In this document: positions 21,857 to 35,816 of the stretch, one piece after another
Layout of the letters: each line of letters opens with the position of its first letter
Position numbering within the stretch: position 1 is the first letter of the stretch
Origin: Galdieria partita
Taxonomy: Eukaryota > Rhodophyta > Bangiophyceae > Galdieriales > Galdieriaceae
DNA length: 64,000 nt
Assembly: GCA_025991245.1 (NCBI GenBank)
Contig: BQMJ01000049.1
Location: forward strand, 62,001 to 126,000
Direction: 5' to 3'
Made by a program: the position numbers and the translations under genes
The notes under the pieces: generated by a model
What the model saw: the letters and a program-made list of their open reading frames with translations, nothing else
Told to the model about the DNA's origin: nothing
Databases searched by the model: none

Positions 21857-23724
21857 TTAATCTTTATTGTCTACGAAAAAGTAATTGCCACTTTGCTTTT
21901 GTTCCTTATCTTTCACCGACTCTAATTTGTTGATTCTAGGTCGATAGTTGGTTGGGTCTCTTCGAAAAGTAATATCTAAATTCTTAAGGAACTTGTTCAT
22001 TCCTGGGACCAACGCTTGAGGAGCACATGCAGTACATTCTCTCGCAGGAGTACCTTCGTATACAAGCACTCGATCTGCTAAATAAGTTGCCATAATAAAG
22101 TCATGTTCAACTACAAAAGCAGTCTTCTTGGAGTGTAAAATAAACCGTTTAATAACTTTGGCAGTGACAATACGTTGTTCCGAGTCCAAATAGGCACTTG
22201 GCTCATCAATTAGATAAATATCAGCAGGCTTCCCCAAAGCAAGAACTATGGCCACTCTCTGAAGTTCACCTCCAGAAAGATTCTTCACTTCTTGATCCAA
22301 AATGGACTCTATCTGCATGGGTTTTAATACATCTGTTGAGAACTGAGGATGATTGAACGAATCTCTTATTTTGCCGTGAAGTAACTGACGAACTGTTCCT
22401 TCAAAAGATGGAGAAATCTTCTGAGGTTTATAGGAAACATGTAACTCTGGAATAGTCTCTTCAGAATCAGGTTTCAGTAATCCTGCCAACATACGAATAA
22501 ACGTCGTCTTTCCAGTTCCATTCTCACCCAACATGACTACAATTTCCGAATCTGTAAAACTTCCTGCCATCACGTGCAATACAAAGTTACCCAAAGTCTT
22601 TGTCATTTCCGGATACGAATATAAACGAGGTGCATTATCTCCCAAAGATTCGGTGTCTCCAGTCTCCGATATTTTAAAAGATAAGGCAGTATCTCTAAAG
22701 CGAAGATTTTCTGTGGGAACAAAGCCTGCAAGAAAAACATTGATTCCTTCTCTTACTGAAAAAGGCATCGTAACAACACCATAAGCTCCAGGTACGCCAT
22801 ATAAGCAACAAATAAAGTCCGATAAATAATCCAATACAGCCAAGTCATGTTCAACGACAATAACATATGTCTTTGTTCCCACATGGATAAGAGAGCGAAT
22901 AGTCTTTAGAGCCAAGTTAGCCTTGTCTACAAGCTAAACAAGACATGTTTTACCTGTGCTGCCTTCAATCTTTGTTTTACATCCAAAAATGAACTCGGCT
23001 CATCAATCATATAGACATCCGACTTTTGTACAATCACAACTCCAAGTGCAAAACGTTGAAGTTCACCACCACTCAAAGTCTTTACATCTCGATCTAAAAT
23101 GGTCTTCAAGTCAAGGGCTTCTACAATGTCATCCATAACGCCGCGGTCGTTTTTCTTCTCCAACAAGTTTCCAACAGTTCCACTAACTGCACGAGGGATT
23201 TGATCTACATATTGTGGCTTGATGATGGCCTTCAAGTTGTCTTCAAGAATCATTACGAAATAATTTTGCAATTCACTTCCACGAAAGTATTGAAGGATTT
23301 CTTGCCAATCAGGAGGATTCTCCCAACGTCCCAAGTTGGGTTTCAGTTTAGCTGATAGTATCTTTAGAGCAGTACTCTTGCCGATACCGTTTGTGCCTAC
23401 AAGACCTAATACTTGTCCTGGTCTGGGAGTGGGAAGACGATGAAGTTTAAATGAGTTGGGTCCATAACGATGCACTGTGTCTTTTTCCAAGTCTTTTGGT
23501 AAGTTGATAATTTGAATGGCATCGAAAGGACATTTTTTCACACATATGCCACATCCAATGCACAACTCTTCGGATATGTACGCAACTTTTGATTTGGGGG
23601 TAACATCAATACAAAGTTTACCCATACGATTGACAGGACAACTTTTTTTACATTCTTGTTGGCATCTTTTGGGTTTACATTTGTCTTCGCTTACGATGGC
23701 TATTCTAGTGAGTTTCTCCGCCAT
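21857..23724 (-). CDS. ABCE1: Ribosome recycling ATPase ABCE1 (RLI1)
   Basis: Two exons (22954-23724, 21857-22903; intron 50 bp) give 605 residues. ABCE1 splits terminated ribosomes together with eRF1/Pelota and is essential in eukaryotes. The N-terminus holds two [4Fe-4S] clusters: [15 protein letters not shown] and [16 protein letters not shown]1 has Walker [10 protein letters not shown], signature [12 protein letters not shown] and Walker [17 protein letters not shown]2 has [22 protein letters not shown] and [13 protein letters not shown]. The intron was placed so that RLKAAQ joins TIRSLIH, as in the family. A longer reading through the first possible acceptor would add an unconserved loop. 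The promoter side carries an AT microsatellite. Confidence 0.95.
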
Positions 23725-23772
23725 CGTCGTCGTCCCTTGAAAATTCCAAAAGAAATTTCATGGACGATGGAC

Positions 23773-23828
23773 CTATATATATATATAATATATATATATA
23801 ATATATATATATAATATATATATATATA
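23773..23828. repeat. AT microsatellite in the ABCE1 upstream region
   Basis: A run of (TA)n broken at regular spacing by AA steps, about 56 bp, 50 bp upstream of the ABCE1 start and between two divergent genes. A short GAGA-rich tail follows. Confidence 0.85.
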
Positions 23829-23978
23829 GAGAGAAATAGAGATATAGATATGTATCAACAAAGAGAAAGGATCAGATATACACAAGCATTTGATCCAACC
23901 TATCTTTTTTACAATAGAATATCTCCTATTGAATAGAGCCAATCAGTTTCCCTTGTGATTCCGTTCTTATTTTGAAAA

Positions 23979-24524
23979 ATGGCAGTGCCCACTTGGATTC
24001 TTCCTTCGCACGTGACTCTCTTGTGGTTTGTAGTAGCTACGTATTTATTATTATTTCAACTGTCCAACTCATTTTGTTATGAATATGTAGTAAAAATACC
24101 TCTCTTGCTGGGAGGTATATATCTGTCATTGATGGTGTTTCAAGCAGCACAGGAACAACGCAGGCCGAGCAATCCTAATAAACCCAACCATCAAGAGAGC
24201 ACAAGTATTCGTCAGCAACACTTAGACTATAGAGAAAGATTAATAGCTCTCAAAGAAAAAGAATTAGAAAAAAAATGGAATCAACTAGAAAGAAGCCTTG
24301 CTACAAAGACGCAAGTACTGAAGACTCAACCAGATAAGAGAAACTCTCATGTAGAGTCCCTTCCTCTATTGGTCAATAACTGTGAGTGGGAAGAACTGAA
24401 AAACATCAAGACACTTCCCAAGGAGACTATGTCATTCAAGGAATCAGATACCCATGGAAAGGAACGAAAGACAACCAAAAGAAAGTGGTTTCGAAGAAGA
24501 TTTTTCCTCAAAAAAACTGTATGA
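23979..24524 (+). CDS. Small two-helix membrane protein with coiled coil, unrecognised
   Basis: A 181-residue single-exon frame, divergent from ABCE1. Two hydrophobic segments lie near residues 11-29 (VTLLWFVVATYLLLFQL) and 38-56 (VKIPLLLGGIYLSLMVF). A charged coiled-coil stretch follows near 80-110, with ERLIALKEKELEKKWNQLE. The C-terminus is strongly basic (KRKWFRRRFFLKK). The order suggests a membrane-anchored adaptor, but I recognise no family. The frame is long and the composition coding-like. Confidence 0.6.
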   Translation: MAVPTWILPSHVTLLWFVVATYLLLFQLSNSFCYEYVVKIPLLLGGIYLSLMVFQAAQEQRRPSNPNKPNHQESTSIRQQHLDYRERLIALKEKELEKKWNQLERSLATKTQVLKTQPDKRNSHVESLPLLVNNCEWEELKNIKTLPKETMSFKESDTHGKERKTTKRKWFRRRFFLKKTV

Positions 24525-24678
24525 GACCCAAAAGATTCATCAGTTGGAAAAATTGTCTTTTTGTAACTTATAAAAGAAACTGAACATTGCCACACTCTGT
24601 ATACCAACTTTCTCACAAACATGAGGGAATCAACCCAATTTATTGAAACATAAGCGAAAATGCAATAGAACAAAGTAA

Positions 24679-26297
24679 TCAAACAAATTTCATCAAACAA
24701 TCTCCTGGATAAATAGTAGGTAGATAGATAATGTCATCGCTTTTCTTAGTTCGATATCGCTGGAAGTTGCATTCCGTACTAATGAGTGCAAGAAATGCAA
24801 TCAAGTTATTGACCGCATATTCACGTCCAACACAGACATGTGGGCCTATGCCAAAAGTCAAATAATTTTGACGATACTTAATGTCTTCTTGTCTCTCCGG
24901 ACTCATACGATCCTAAATATAAAACATTCTTCTGCTCAATACAATGAATAAAAAGAATATTATTATATACAAACCGGATCAAACTTGTACGCATTCGGAA
25001 ATCCTTGCATACAAGAACTCCATATGGAAGGCATCACAAAGGAACCTTTAGGTACTGTCACATTATCTGTTAAAGGAACATTGCCCATCGCATTCTGAGG
25101 AACCATAACAGCAGGAGGACGATATCGCAAAATTTCTTTCACTACTTGACGAGTATAAGTCATACTTTCCACGAGTTCAAAAGTAAGCGGCTCATGATTA
25201 GGTCGTAGTCTTTTCTGCTCTTCCTGTACCTTTTTCAATACATCGGGATAATCCGACATCAATGCCAAAGTCCAAGTCAACGAAGCAGTTGAGGCATCTT
25301 GGCTAGCAAATAAAAAGTCCATAAGAGTTTCCGCCATCTTCCGATCATTGGAATAAGAAGGCACTGCTTTGCCTTGCTGTGTTGCCTCTTCTATTTCTTC
25401 CAATACACGTTGCGTCCAAAAGTCAAGTAAACAACGAGGACTTCCACCGTTCCCAATATATTTCTTCGACTGAATAACGGCATTTTCTAGTAAAGCTACA
25501 ATCTTTTTCCTAGCAAAATAGGCCTTCCATAGATTAGTTCCAGGAAAAAACACGGGTGCTGAAATAAAAGCCTTTGTAACTGTAATATACCAATGGCAGA
25601 ATTCATCTCTTCGTTCACCAATATAAGGACCCGCAAAGACATATTGTGAAGTTTCCAAATTCAAGTCTCTACAATGAAAAGACATTTCCATCTCATTATT
25701 TTCCTTGGAAAGCTGTATCCATTTTTGCAAATGACTCTTGATGGAAGTCTCCTGAAGAGTGAGATATACACCAAGTGCTTTACGAGTGAACAAACTTAAA
25801 AAACTTTTACGCAATTCCTTATGTTCTTGTCCATGCATGAATGCGATATTATTCTTTCCGAGTATCAATCTTGCCGAAGGATGAAGGGCCAGAAGAAATG
25901 TTCTTGCCGAGTTGTTATTGAGAATGGCTCTTACCAAAGCGGAATCGGTCACAAACAAGGTTATTCTTCCAACCAAGAAGTTAGCAGAAACACCTTGAGG
26001 GTCGAACATTCTTTGTTTTTCCCAAAATTGATATGGATTCTTTACCATCTCGATAATAGAACCCAAAAAAGGAAGAGTGAAAGAAGGTCCGGGTAACTTG
26101 GAGGAACTTTTCCACCAAAAATAATGAAGTTGTTCAAGGATAACATAACATAGTATGGTTATGAAAACAAGCAAAAGTATGAGGTTCCCTGAAGAAAGGC
26201 TATCCAAACTAACTATTTTCATAGGGTTTACGGACAAAAGTGATGGATGAAGAGTTTGTAACTCTCCACACACAAAAAACGGCGATTCGGAACCCAA
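24679..26297 (-). CDS. Cytochrome P450, sterol C-22 desaturase type (CYP710/CYP61)
   Basis: Two exons (24975-26297, 24679-24912; intron 62 bp) give about 518 residues. Enzymes of this clade put the C22 double bond into sterols in the endoplasmic reticulum. An N-terminal membrane helix (LILLLVFITILCYVIL) is followed by the proline hinge KLPGPSF. The I-helix reads DFLFASQDASTASLTW, the form peculiar to CYP710/CYP61 rather than the common AGxDT. The K-helix ExxR is KEILRYRPP, and the haem loop FGIGPHVCVGREYA. DRMSPERQED just after the intron is also typical of this clade. A second Met (MKIVSLD, near 26222) is an alternative start closer to the membrane helix. Confidence 0.85.
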
Positions 26298-26582
26298 ATG
26301 GGAGGCGCGTCATTCTCTGAGAAATGGCCAACGAGGCTCTAATCAAACGAATGAGGACATTTGTTTTCTTCTATCCACCAAGTACTTGTAGTTGCAAATA
26401 ATCAATTTAATATATATAAAGGTTGGTTCTTGTTGATATATTTTGACTATATGATAGATGAGAAAGAGAGAATGAGAGAGAAAAAAATTTCATTACGAAA
26501 TGAAACATTTTTATTCATTCTTCTATTGAATTGGGATTTCACAAGGGCGGTTGTCGAGTGTGATTGGAAAGCAAGCGTGACA

Positions 26583-26981
26583 ATGAGTAGGTTAGCAGAG
26601 TTTTGTCAAAAGGTGCCAGGGCTCCGTGGATTTTACAATTTCTTGGCACGTGTGCACTTGAAAGGTGTAGAAAAAGAGTTACGCAAGTACGGTGAGTTAG
26701 AAACAGCCTCTTCCCTTAGACACAAGTAACTGCTTCTAGGACTAAGATATGACGACCTCCTCAACGAGCAAGACCCTGATGTGAAAAAAGCTATTGATAT
26801 GCTCCCTGAGCATGAAAAGCAACTGAGAGCTAAGCGTTTTATTCGTGCTTTTGATCTGTCCATGAAAAAGACACAACTGCCGGAAGAAATTGCACAAAAA
26901 GAGGATATTTGGAATCCTTATCTTCGAAGTCGCATTGAATTGATTCGTAAGGAAAGGCACCGAAATGAAACTTACAAGTAA
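26583..26981 (+). CDS. UQCRB: Cytochrome bc1 complex subunit 7 (QCR7/UQCRB)
   Basis: Two exons (26583-26691, 26740-26981; intron 48 bp) give 116 residues. This 14-kDa subunit sits on the matrix side of complex III and supports cytochrome b assembly. Family landmarks are GLRGFYNFL, KYGLRYDDLL across the splice, DVKKAIDMLPEHE, AKRFIRAFDLSMK and PEEIAQKEDIWNPYL. The frame is open upstream of the ATG at 26583 to about 26361, but conservation begins at MSRLAEF. Confidence 0.93.
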
Positions 26982-27064
26982 ACAATTCTGTTCCTAAAAT
27001 AAAGAGTAACAGTTATTTGGGGTTTGCCCATCCAATATTTAGTCGTCTGTCTTGGTTTGAAAGA

Positions 27065-28206
<1,142 letters not shown>

Positions 28207-28350
28207 AAATTTTGTGAGACTTGCTTCCCAAAGATCAGCTTGAAGGGAATAAAAAGTTTGTATACACTCTTTTATACTGACGTTTGGGTTCAAACGAGAT
28301 TCGGATATCTTCTCAAAGCATCACTTGGAGTTTGAAAGATTTGGTTCAAG

Positions 28351-28739
28351 TTATCTACGCAAAAAACGTTGCACCAAGTGGCTTCGAAGTTTTGTAGGTG
28401 CAGCCAACAAACCAACCATTCCTATATTGGCTGCAACGCAAGCATAATACCTAAAATAGAAAAGTTGAAGTTACACAAAACTTGACATCGTCCTTCCTAC
28501 TTTTGAAGGAAACTTTGCTTTTTCGTTTTATGATGAAATTTTCTCATGGCTACAAAACCTCCCAACCAACCACCAACCAACGCTGTGGAGCAAAGAACCT
28601 TTTCAGGAATTCGCCAGCCTCCCGTCCTTGCCTGTTCCTTATCGAGACCAAATAAACCTGCGGCAGTCGTATTCACTAGTCCCAAGTACGAAACAACTAG
28701 TCTGGTGTTTGGGTTATTCAACGGGTTTCTGAAAGACAT
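28351..28739 (-). CDS. DUF1294-family membrane protein
   Basis: Two exons (28501-28739, 28351-28450; intron 50 bp) give about 112 residues. The DUF1294 signature is clear: LDKEQARTGGWRIPEKVL, then GGWLGGFVAM, then HHKTKKQSF. These are short helical-hairpin membrane proteins found in bacteria, sometimes fused to cold-shock domains, and scattered in algae; the function is unknown. The C-terminal exon adds a second hydrophobic segment (GMVGLLAAP). Confidence 0.8.
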
Positions 28740-28898
28740 GTATCAAAACAGAGCTGGATATCAAAACAATCTCAAGAGACCAAAAGCCACAAAAACTCAC
28801 AATCGTCCGTTCCCGACGATACAACCTACATTGAAAATCGAGCGGAAGAATGAAATGGCTCGTTTATTTCAACATTGTAAGTTTTCAAGTTCTTCACA

Positions 28899-31800
28899 TC
28901 AACGACGCGACCGCTTGCGCGATTGGCTATTTTCTCTTTCATCTTCGGGATAGCGACGCTTTTCTTTATCTTCTTCTGCTGCTCGTCTTTCCATTTCATC
29001 CCAATCCAACCCTTCTTCTTCTGAACTCAACTCGGCTTCTCCACCAGAACTTTCTTCAAGTTCTTTGGTATCCACTTCTTCATCCGGTTCATATTCATCA
29101 GAATCGTCCTCAGACTCACTGTCCGACGGATTATACGAAGCTTCACTGGAAGCAGCTTCTTCCTCATCTCCTGAACCCTCTTCGGAGGAATCAGGATTCA
29201 AAAATTCCCAACCACCTTCTTCGTAGAAACCTGATAAATCTGACCGAATAGACTTTAAAACATCAGTCCAGTTCAGACTGACTCGACTTTCATAGTATTT
29301 TATATCTTGCTCGTCCAAAAAGCTCTGTAATGATTTCAACTCTTCCTTTGGAATAGATGAGATTCTTACAAAGCACTTTTTCACGTCAGGTTCCGTTTCA
29401 AAGTTCTTATAAATAAACACAATGTCGAAACTCTTCAACGAGAAATCGACTCTCTCAAAGCATGCAATTTCAACATCAGGGAGAGAAAGAATAAACGGAG
29501 GCCAGTCAATCAAGTCTACTATACAATGTAACGTAGGTACGAGAGTTAAGGTTGCCGTGGCGGGAGCACCAGAAAAACATAGTTCACGATAGGGAATATC
29601 AAATTCTATGGCATTGCCATTTTCTACTTCTTTCACGAAACGATAAAAAGCACGATTGATTTTGTTGCGCATTTCTCTTTCGCGTTGTTCCTCCTCAACT
29701 TCTTCTTGGTCAAAGTTTCTTCGACGACTATTGGAAAGTTTTATAGCACCCTCCATCACCTCTGTGTAGAACTGAACGTCTTGTGTCTTCTTTCCCCCAA
29801 TCATAATAGCATGCTTCAAGTGAAAATGCAAAACCACGATGATTTCGCTCTTCGCTTCTTGGAAAAAGGCATGCCTGACAATATGATTTTAAACAATTTA
29901 AATACACGATTTCCTTCGAAATAGAAACTCACTTGATATTTCGATACAAAATGTCTACGACAAAACCGGTCTTTGCTTTGTATCGAAAGCCATTGGAATG
30001 TGCCTCCAAGATACCAGAGTTTAGCTTTCCCTTTCCAGCAAACGGTCTTATAGAGACATCCACCAATTGAGGAACTCTTCCTATTAATCACTTGAGATTA
30101 AAGCTATCCAAAGAACAAAACGCATCAAATAATATACCTTTGTCAAGAATCAAAGCTTCCTGTTCAACAAGGCTTTCTTTTTCACGTTCGGCAACTTCTC
30201 GCGAAATAAACCTCTTTCTTAATTCCTTTATCTTTCTTAAACATTCATTCAAATTGACTGGACTTGTGCTCCGAAAACTTAGCTCCTTTATGAAGTCCTT
30301 TTCCAAGTTGGGAACTTTCGCAACTTGAGAAACATGAGAACAATCAAAACTAAAAAGAAAAAACTCTCGTACCATAATTACTTCGATTCTGAGGTCCAAT
30401 GCTGACAGGAACGTGGAAATTGATTCGTAGATATGTAAAATGACCTTCATCACTTTTGCTTGCGTTCTTAATAGTAGCAACATGGAATGGAACTGCCATT
30501 CCATTAATAGGTACAATTAAGGCTTCCGCATCCATATCTACAAAAATCTGACGTGGTCTAAGTGGCGGCAGAAGTGATGCATCCTTATATGCTGTATACT
30601 CATCAGCAGCCTTAGCTCCTGAGGGCTGCGACGAGTCACGGTCCTTCGAGTTCTTACCAGAAAGTCTTTGTTGTGCCTATTGAAAATCAATTCAATAATA
30701 CGCAAAAAGTCACAAAAAAGCATCCCACTTCTTGTAACTTTCGCTGGGCAAGTTCTTGTTGATGTTTTTTTCTCTTTTCTTCATCTTCAACAAAGTTCTC
30801 TTCTACTTCATCAGCACCTCTATTTCTTCTCCTCAACGAAGTACTTTGTGGGACATTCATATCATCCAAGTACTGTCGTGATATTTCTCTATCTGCTTCT
30901 TCGTCCTCTTCTCCTTCAAGGTAATAGGTAACTTCCTTCAAGTCTTTTGCAACTTTGTCAGTCAATATCGAAAGATTATCTTCCACGACAATGACCGTAT
31001 CCGCCACTTGAAGGGCATAGTTACCAATAGAATCATTCAGTTGCTGCAATCCCACAGAAAGGTTGAAAACCATATTTGGCTTAACTTCTCTTTCATTTTT
31101 TGGAGATATCAATAGAGAAGAGTCACGAAATTCTATACCTGTCCCAAAACCAATATTTTTGGTCAAATGTTGCTCTAAACCTGGTTTCAAACGCTTCAAC
31201 TCATTCAAGACTTCTTCATAAACAGTACGAAGCTTGACTCCTGGTCGAATTTGTTCAATTGCTTTCGCAACGACACTTAGGAGAATACCGTAATTTTCAC
31301 GGCGTTCATTAGTTGGATCCACTAGGAAGGTGCGCGTAACATTAGAGCAATAACTACCATATCTAGCTCCAATAGAGCAAACAATACAATCAGGTGAGAG
31401 AATATTTCGATCACTTTGTGCGCTTGGTTTTAGGTCATAAATGCCACCGCTTTGAATAATGGGAGGATAACATGCATCGCACAAATTAGAATCTACCTTA
31501 AGATTAAGTTTCTCAGGAGAAAACATATATTCTTCAACCTGTTCTGATAATTTCTCGTGCGAGACCTTCTTTCCTTCGTCCAGTACATTTTCGATACGGG
31601 GGATGAGGAACTTATTAAAAATAGTTGTCGTGACGGTTGCTGCAGTTCGTATACGGTCAAGTTCTTCTTTGTCCTTCACTTGCAGTAAGGTAGCTATATC
31701 ATCGTTTATTGCTACTGTTTCAAGAGGGGGCCCCTTATTTATGTACTGGTCGAATAATTCGTAAAGTTTTCCCCTTTGAGGGTCCTTCCTCACCACACCA

Positions 31801-32198
31801 AGCACACACTTTTCATTTATTTCACCAAATGTTGCCTTTACAGCTTCTTGAAAGGTTGTCTCAATATCTGACTCCTGCGAAAACTCAAAGAAAGTGAGTT
31901 TGGGTAGTTCTGTCAGGTTCTTTGCCAAGTTCTTTAAAGAAGTGCAGTTCTCCGCGTTCGTAATAACACTTAACTGTTCTTTGCGGAAAAACAAAACAGT
32001 TTCTTGAATCTCTTCCCCAAAAAGCCATACGAACAAAGACAAGGAACGAGAATAACCCGTTACTTCGTCTTGTTCTGTTTTCCCAGAGGCAACAGCGAAA
32101 GCCTCGGAACTGTGTAGACCTCCCGAACCTTCCATTTCCCAGAAAGAATAAAGACTGCGGAGTCTTCTTGCAAAGTCTTCTTGAGAGCGGGTTACCAT
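28899..32198 (-). CDS. SUPT16H: FACT complex subunit SPT16
   Basis: About 1000 residues in five or so exons, with introns 30677-30728, near 30.35 kb, near 30.08 kb and 29.87-29.93 kb. SPT16 with SSRP1/POB3 moves nucleosomes ahead of polymerases. The N-terminal peptidase-like domain shows VCSIGARYGSYCSNVTRTFLVD and LTKNIGFGTGIEF without catalytic metal ligands, as in the family. The middle has LSGKNSKD, ELSFRSTSPVNLNECLRKI, then RVPQLVDVSIRPFAGKGK and HSNGFRYKAKTGFVVDILY. The histone-binding Rtt106-like part has LHFHLKHAIMIGGKKTQDVQF. The tail is acidic (GSGDEEEAASSE...) and ends in basic residues. The start is MVTRSQEDF at 32198, not the earlier non-ATG codon. Confidence 0.93.
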
Positions 32199-32514
32199 GT
32201 TGTCGTTTGTTGGCAAGCGGGAAACAGAGAAAGTTGGAGCAAATATTCAAATTGCTTAAAAATGCAACTGGGCAGTGTGTGGAGAAACGAGACTTGATAT
32301 GGGAGCGAGTCGATTGTTGAACAACATGGAATGTATATATTCACATATTCATATTCATATATACCTATTTTCTATCCTAATGAGTCGTAAGGAAACTACG
32401 AAATCTGATTCATTGATTTTTATACTACTTGTTCTAACAGTGGAGCTTTTTCCCTTTTACTCTCTGTACAACACAGATTCCAGAAGAGCACACTAGTAGT
32501 CGCAACGGTGACAG

Positions 32515-32834
32515 TTATATTTTCCGTGTAGGGGTCTCGGCCTCAATCACGAGTCTTTCTCCCCTGTACATTTGACTTATTTGTGCCTGTCTCTGCAAAA
32601 CTCCTAAATTCTTTTGGGCTTTCTCTACAGCTTTCAAAATAGCTTCTTTATCTTGAAGAGACCTATCGTAAGAAGGTCAAGAAGTAGTTCCTCTCTACAA
32701 TATACGACTTACTTGTTTTGCCTAAAGGATTCCTTTACTCTTGCCAAAGAATATTCACGGAAATTATAGTCTGAAAACATACTACTGTATTTTAGCATTT
32801 TCCGATAAAGCCGAAGAACTTCTGAACGACTCAT
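32515..32834 (-). CDS. LYRM4: LYR-motif protein ISD11 (LYRM4)
   Basis: Two exons (32713-32834, 32515-32662; intron 50 bp) give 89 residues. ISD11 stabilises the cysteine desulfurase NFS1 in mitochondrial Fe-S cluster assembly and binds acyl-ACP. The LYR motif is in VLRLYRKMLKYSS, followed by FREYSLARVKESFRQNK, then after the splice LQDKEAILKAVEKA and ISQMYRGERLVIE, matching ISD11 better than other LYRM proteins. It is too fragmented by its intron to appear as one long reading frame. Confidence 0.9.
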
Positions 32835-33241
32835 ATTGTTGATCTTCAACTAATAGAGAGTCGCAATTTTGCACAAGCCCAAATTCCCTTTTCCGTGGAG
32901 GAGAACGGAATGTGACAATGTGCTGCGAGAGTTACAACTGCAGAATAGAAATGTGTGTTTGTGTGTGTCTCTCTCTCTCTCACACAAGATATTGAATAGA
33001 GTAGAAAGTAGGACACATTTGCTTGTAATGATAATTCTCAATGAGCTTCCATTAGAACAAGTCGTATTCTCTAGAAAAATGCAGAATCTGTTTCACACGT
33101 CCCCTGATATAGGTCTCTTATAAATATTGCTTTCGAATAGTGACTTATTTTGAACAGCTTGCAATGAATGGATTGACGATTGTTCAATTACAATTGTGTG
33201 GTGCATAATCATCTCAGTTGACCACTTTTGGTAATTTCGGA
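32835..33241. other. intergenic with a GT/CT microsatellite
   Basis: About 400 bp between the divergent ISD11 and the plus-strand gene at 33242. A GT-rich then CT-rich tract lies at about 32952-32983 (gtgtgtttgtgtgtgtctct...). No gene is seen. Confidence 0.6.
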
Positions 33242-33842
33242 ATGGCTTTGTGTTTTGGATGTTTATGTTCGTTCTCAAAGAAAGGAAGTGCTTCTACCTT
33301 TCGTCGTCCTTTTGGTTATAGAAGTGAAACAAGTTCTTTGAGAACAAGTCACTTATGTAGAAATATTACAAGACAAGTTACCTTTTTTCAAATGAAGACG
33401 TCATCTGGCAACAAGGTTACCGAAAAGGTTGGTCAACTTGAGCAAGTTAGTTGGATTATCCAATATGTTATTGTTTTAGTTTCTTAATACAGAGCAAGAC
33501 CTTGGTTCAGTCGTTTCTGATGAAAAGCCCATAGAGCAAAGTTTTGCCAGCTCAGAGGAACAAACCACCAGATTGGTGTCAACTCCAAGGAGATATGGAG
33601 CCACCATAGATATGGACGGAAAGAGCAATGTTTGGGCAGTCGAACCTAAAGTAAGTTTTTGAATGCTTGTTTTTGAATGCTTGTTTTTGAATGCTTGTTT
33701 TTGAATGAATTAGGTAACTGTAGAGTCAGAAGCTGAAACAAGAAAGGGCAATTGGATACCTCTCGTCATAGGAATAATAGTTATCTTAATAGCTGCCGGT
33801 TTGCCTTTTTTGCCTTTAACTAACCCTGACCAGTTTCGGTAA
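33242..33842 (+). CDS. Unrecognised, possibly plastid-targeted, C-terminally membrane-anchored protein
   Basis: Three exons (33242-33427, 33480-33650, 33714-33842) give 161 residues. The N-terminus is basic, serine-rich and poor in acidic residues (STFRRPFGYRSETSSLRTSH), like a plastid transit peptide. The mature part holds TRLVSTPRRYGATIDMDGK and SNVWAVEPKV. A single hydrophobic helix near the end (WIPLVIGIIVILIAAGLPFL) is followed by PLTNPDQFR. This layout resembles small thylakoid or envelope proteins, but I cannot name it. The second intron is made of a tandem repeat. Confidence 0.6.
33651..33713 (+). repeat. Tandem repeat that forms most of an intron
   Basis: The 63-bp intron of the preceding gene contains four near-perfect copies of a 14-bp unit (tttttgaatgcttg), starting directly after the gtaag donor. 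The last copy is changed just before the acceptor. Confidence 0.9.
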
Positions 33843-33997
33843 AGCGAAGAAACAGAAACTTGTTGTCTCTTTTGGGGAGTTGTGTGTAGGTTTCAGGGTA
33901 ATAAATTGGAACTTGTATCATAACACTCAGCAGATTATTAAAAAAGGATTTACTACAAACCAACACAAAACATAACTTGCTCTTTCAGCATGTATTA

Positions 33998-35763
<1,766 letters not shown>

Positions 35764-35816
35764 TTAAGAAACGATTACGGGGACGAACAAATTGGAAAAA
35801 GGGCAACCAGGTCGTC
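35764..35816. promoter_or_regulatory. 53-bp divergent promoter region of F1 beta and F1 delta
   Basis: The entire space between the two start codons is 53 bp, purine-rich on the plus strand in its second half. Both genes encode subunits of the same F1 head. There is no room for two separate promoters unless they overlap the coding regions. Confidence 0.7.

Noticed and set aside
22904-22953. A much shorter ABCE1 intron (20 bp), which would add nine residues
   Set aside because: The 50-bp reading gives normal intron size and an exact match to the family sequence RLKAAQ-TIRSL.
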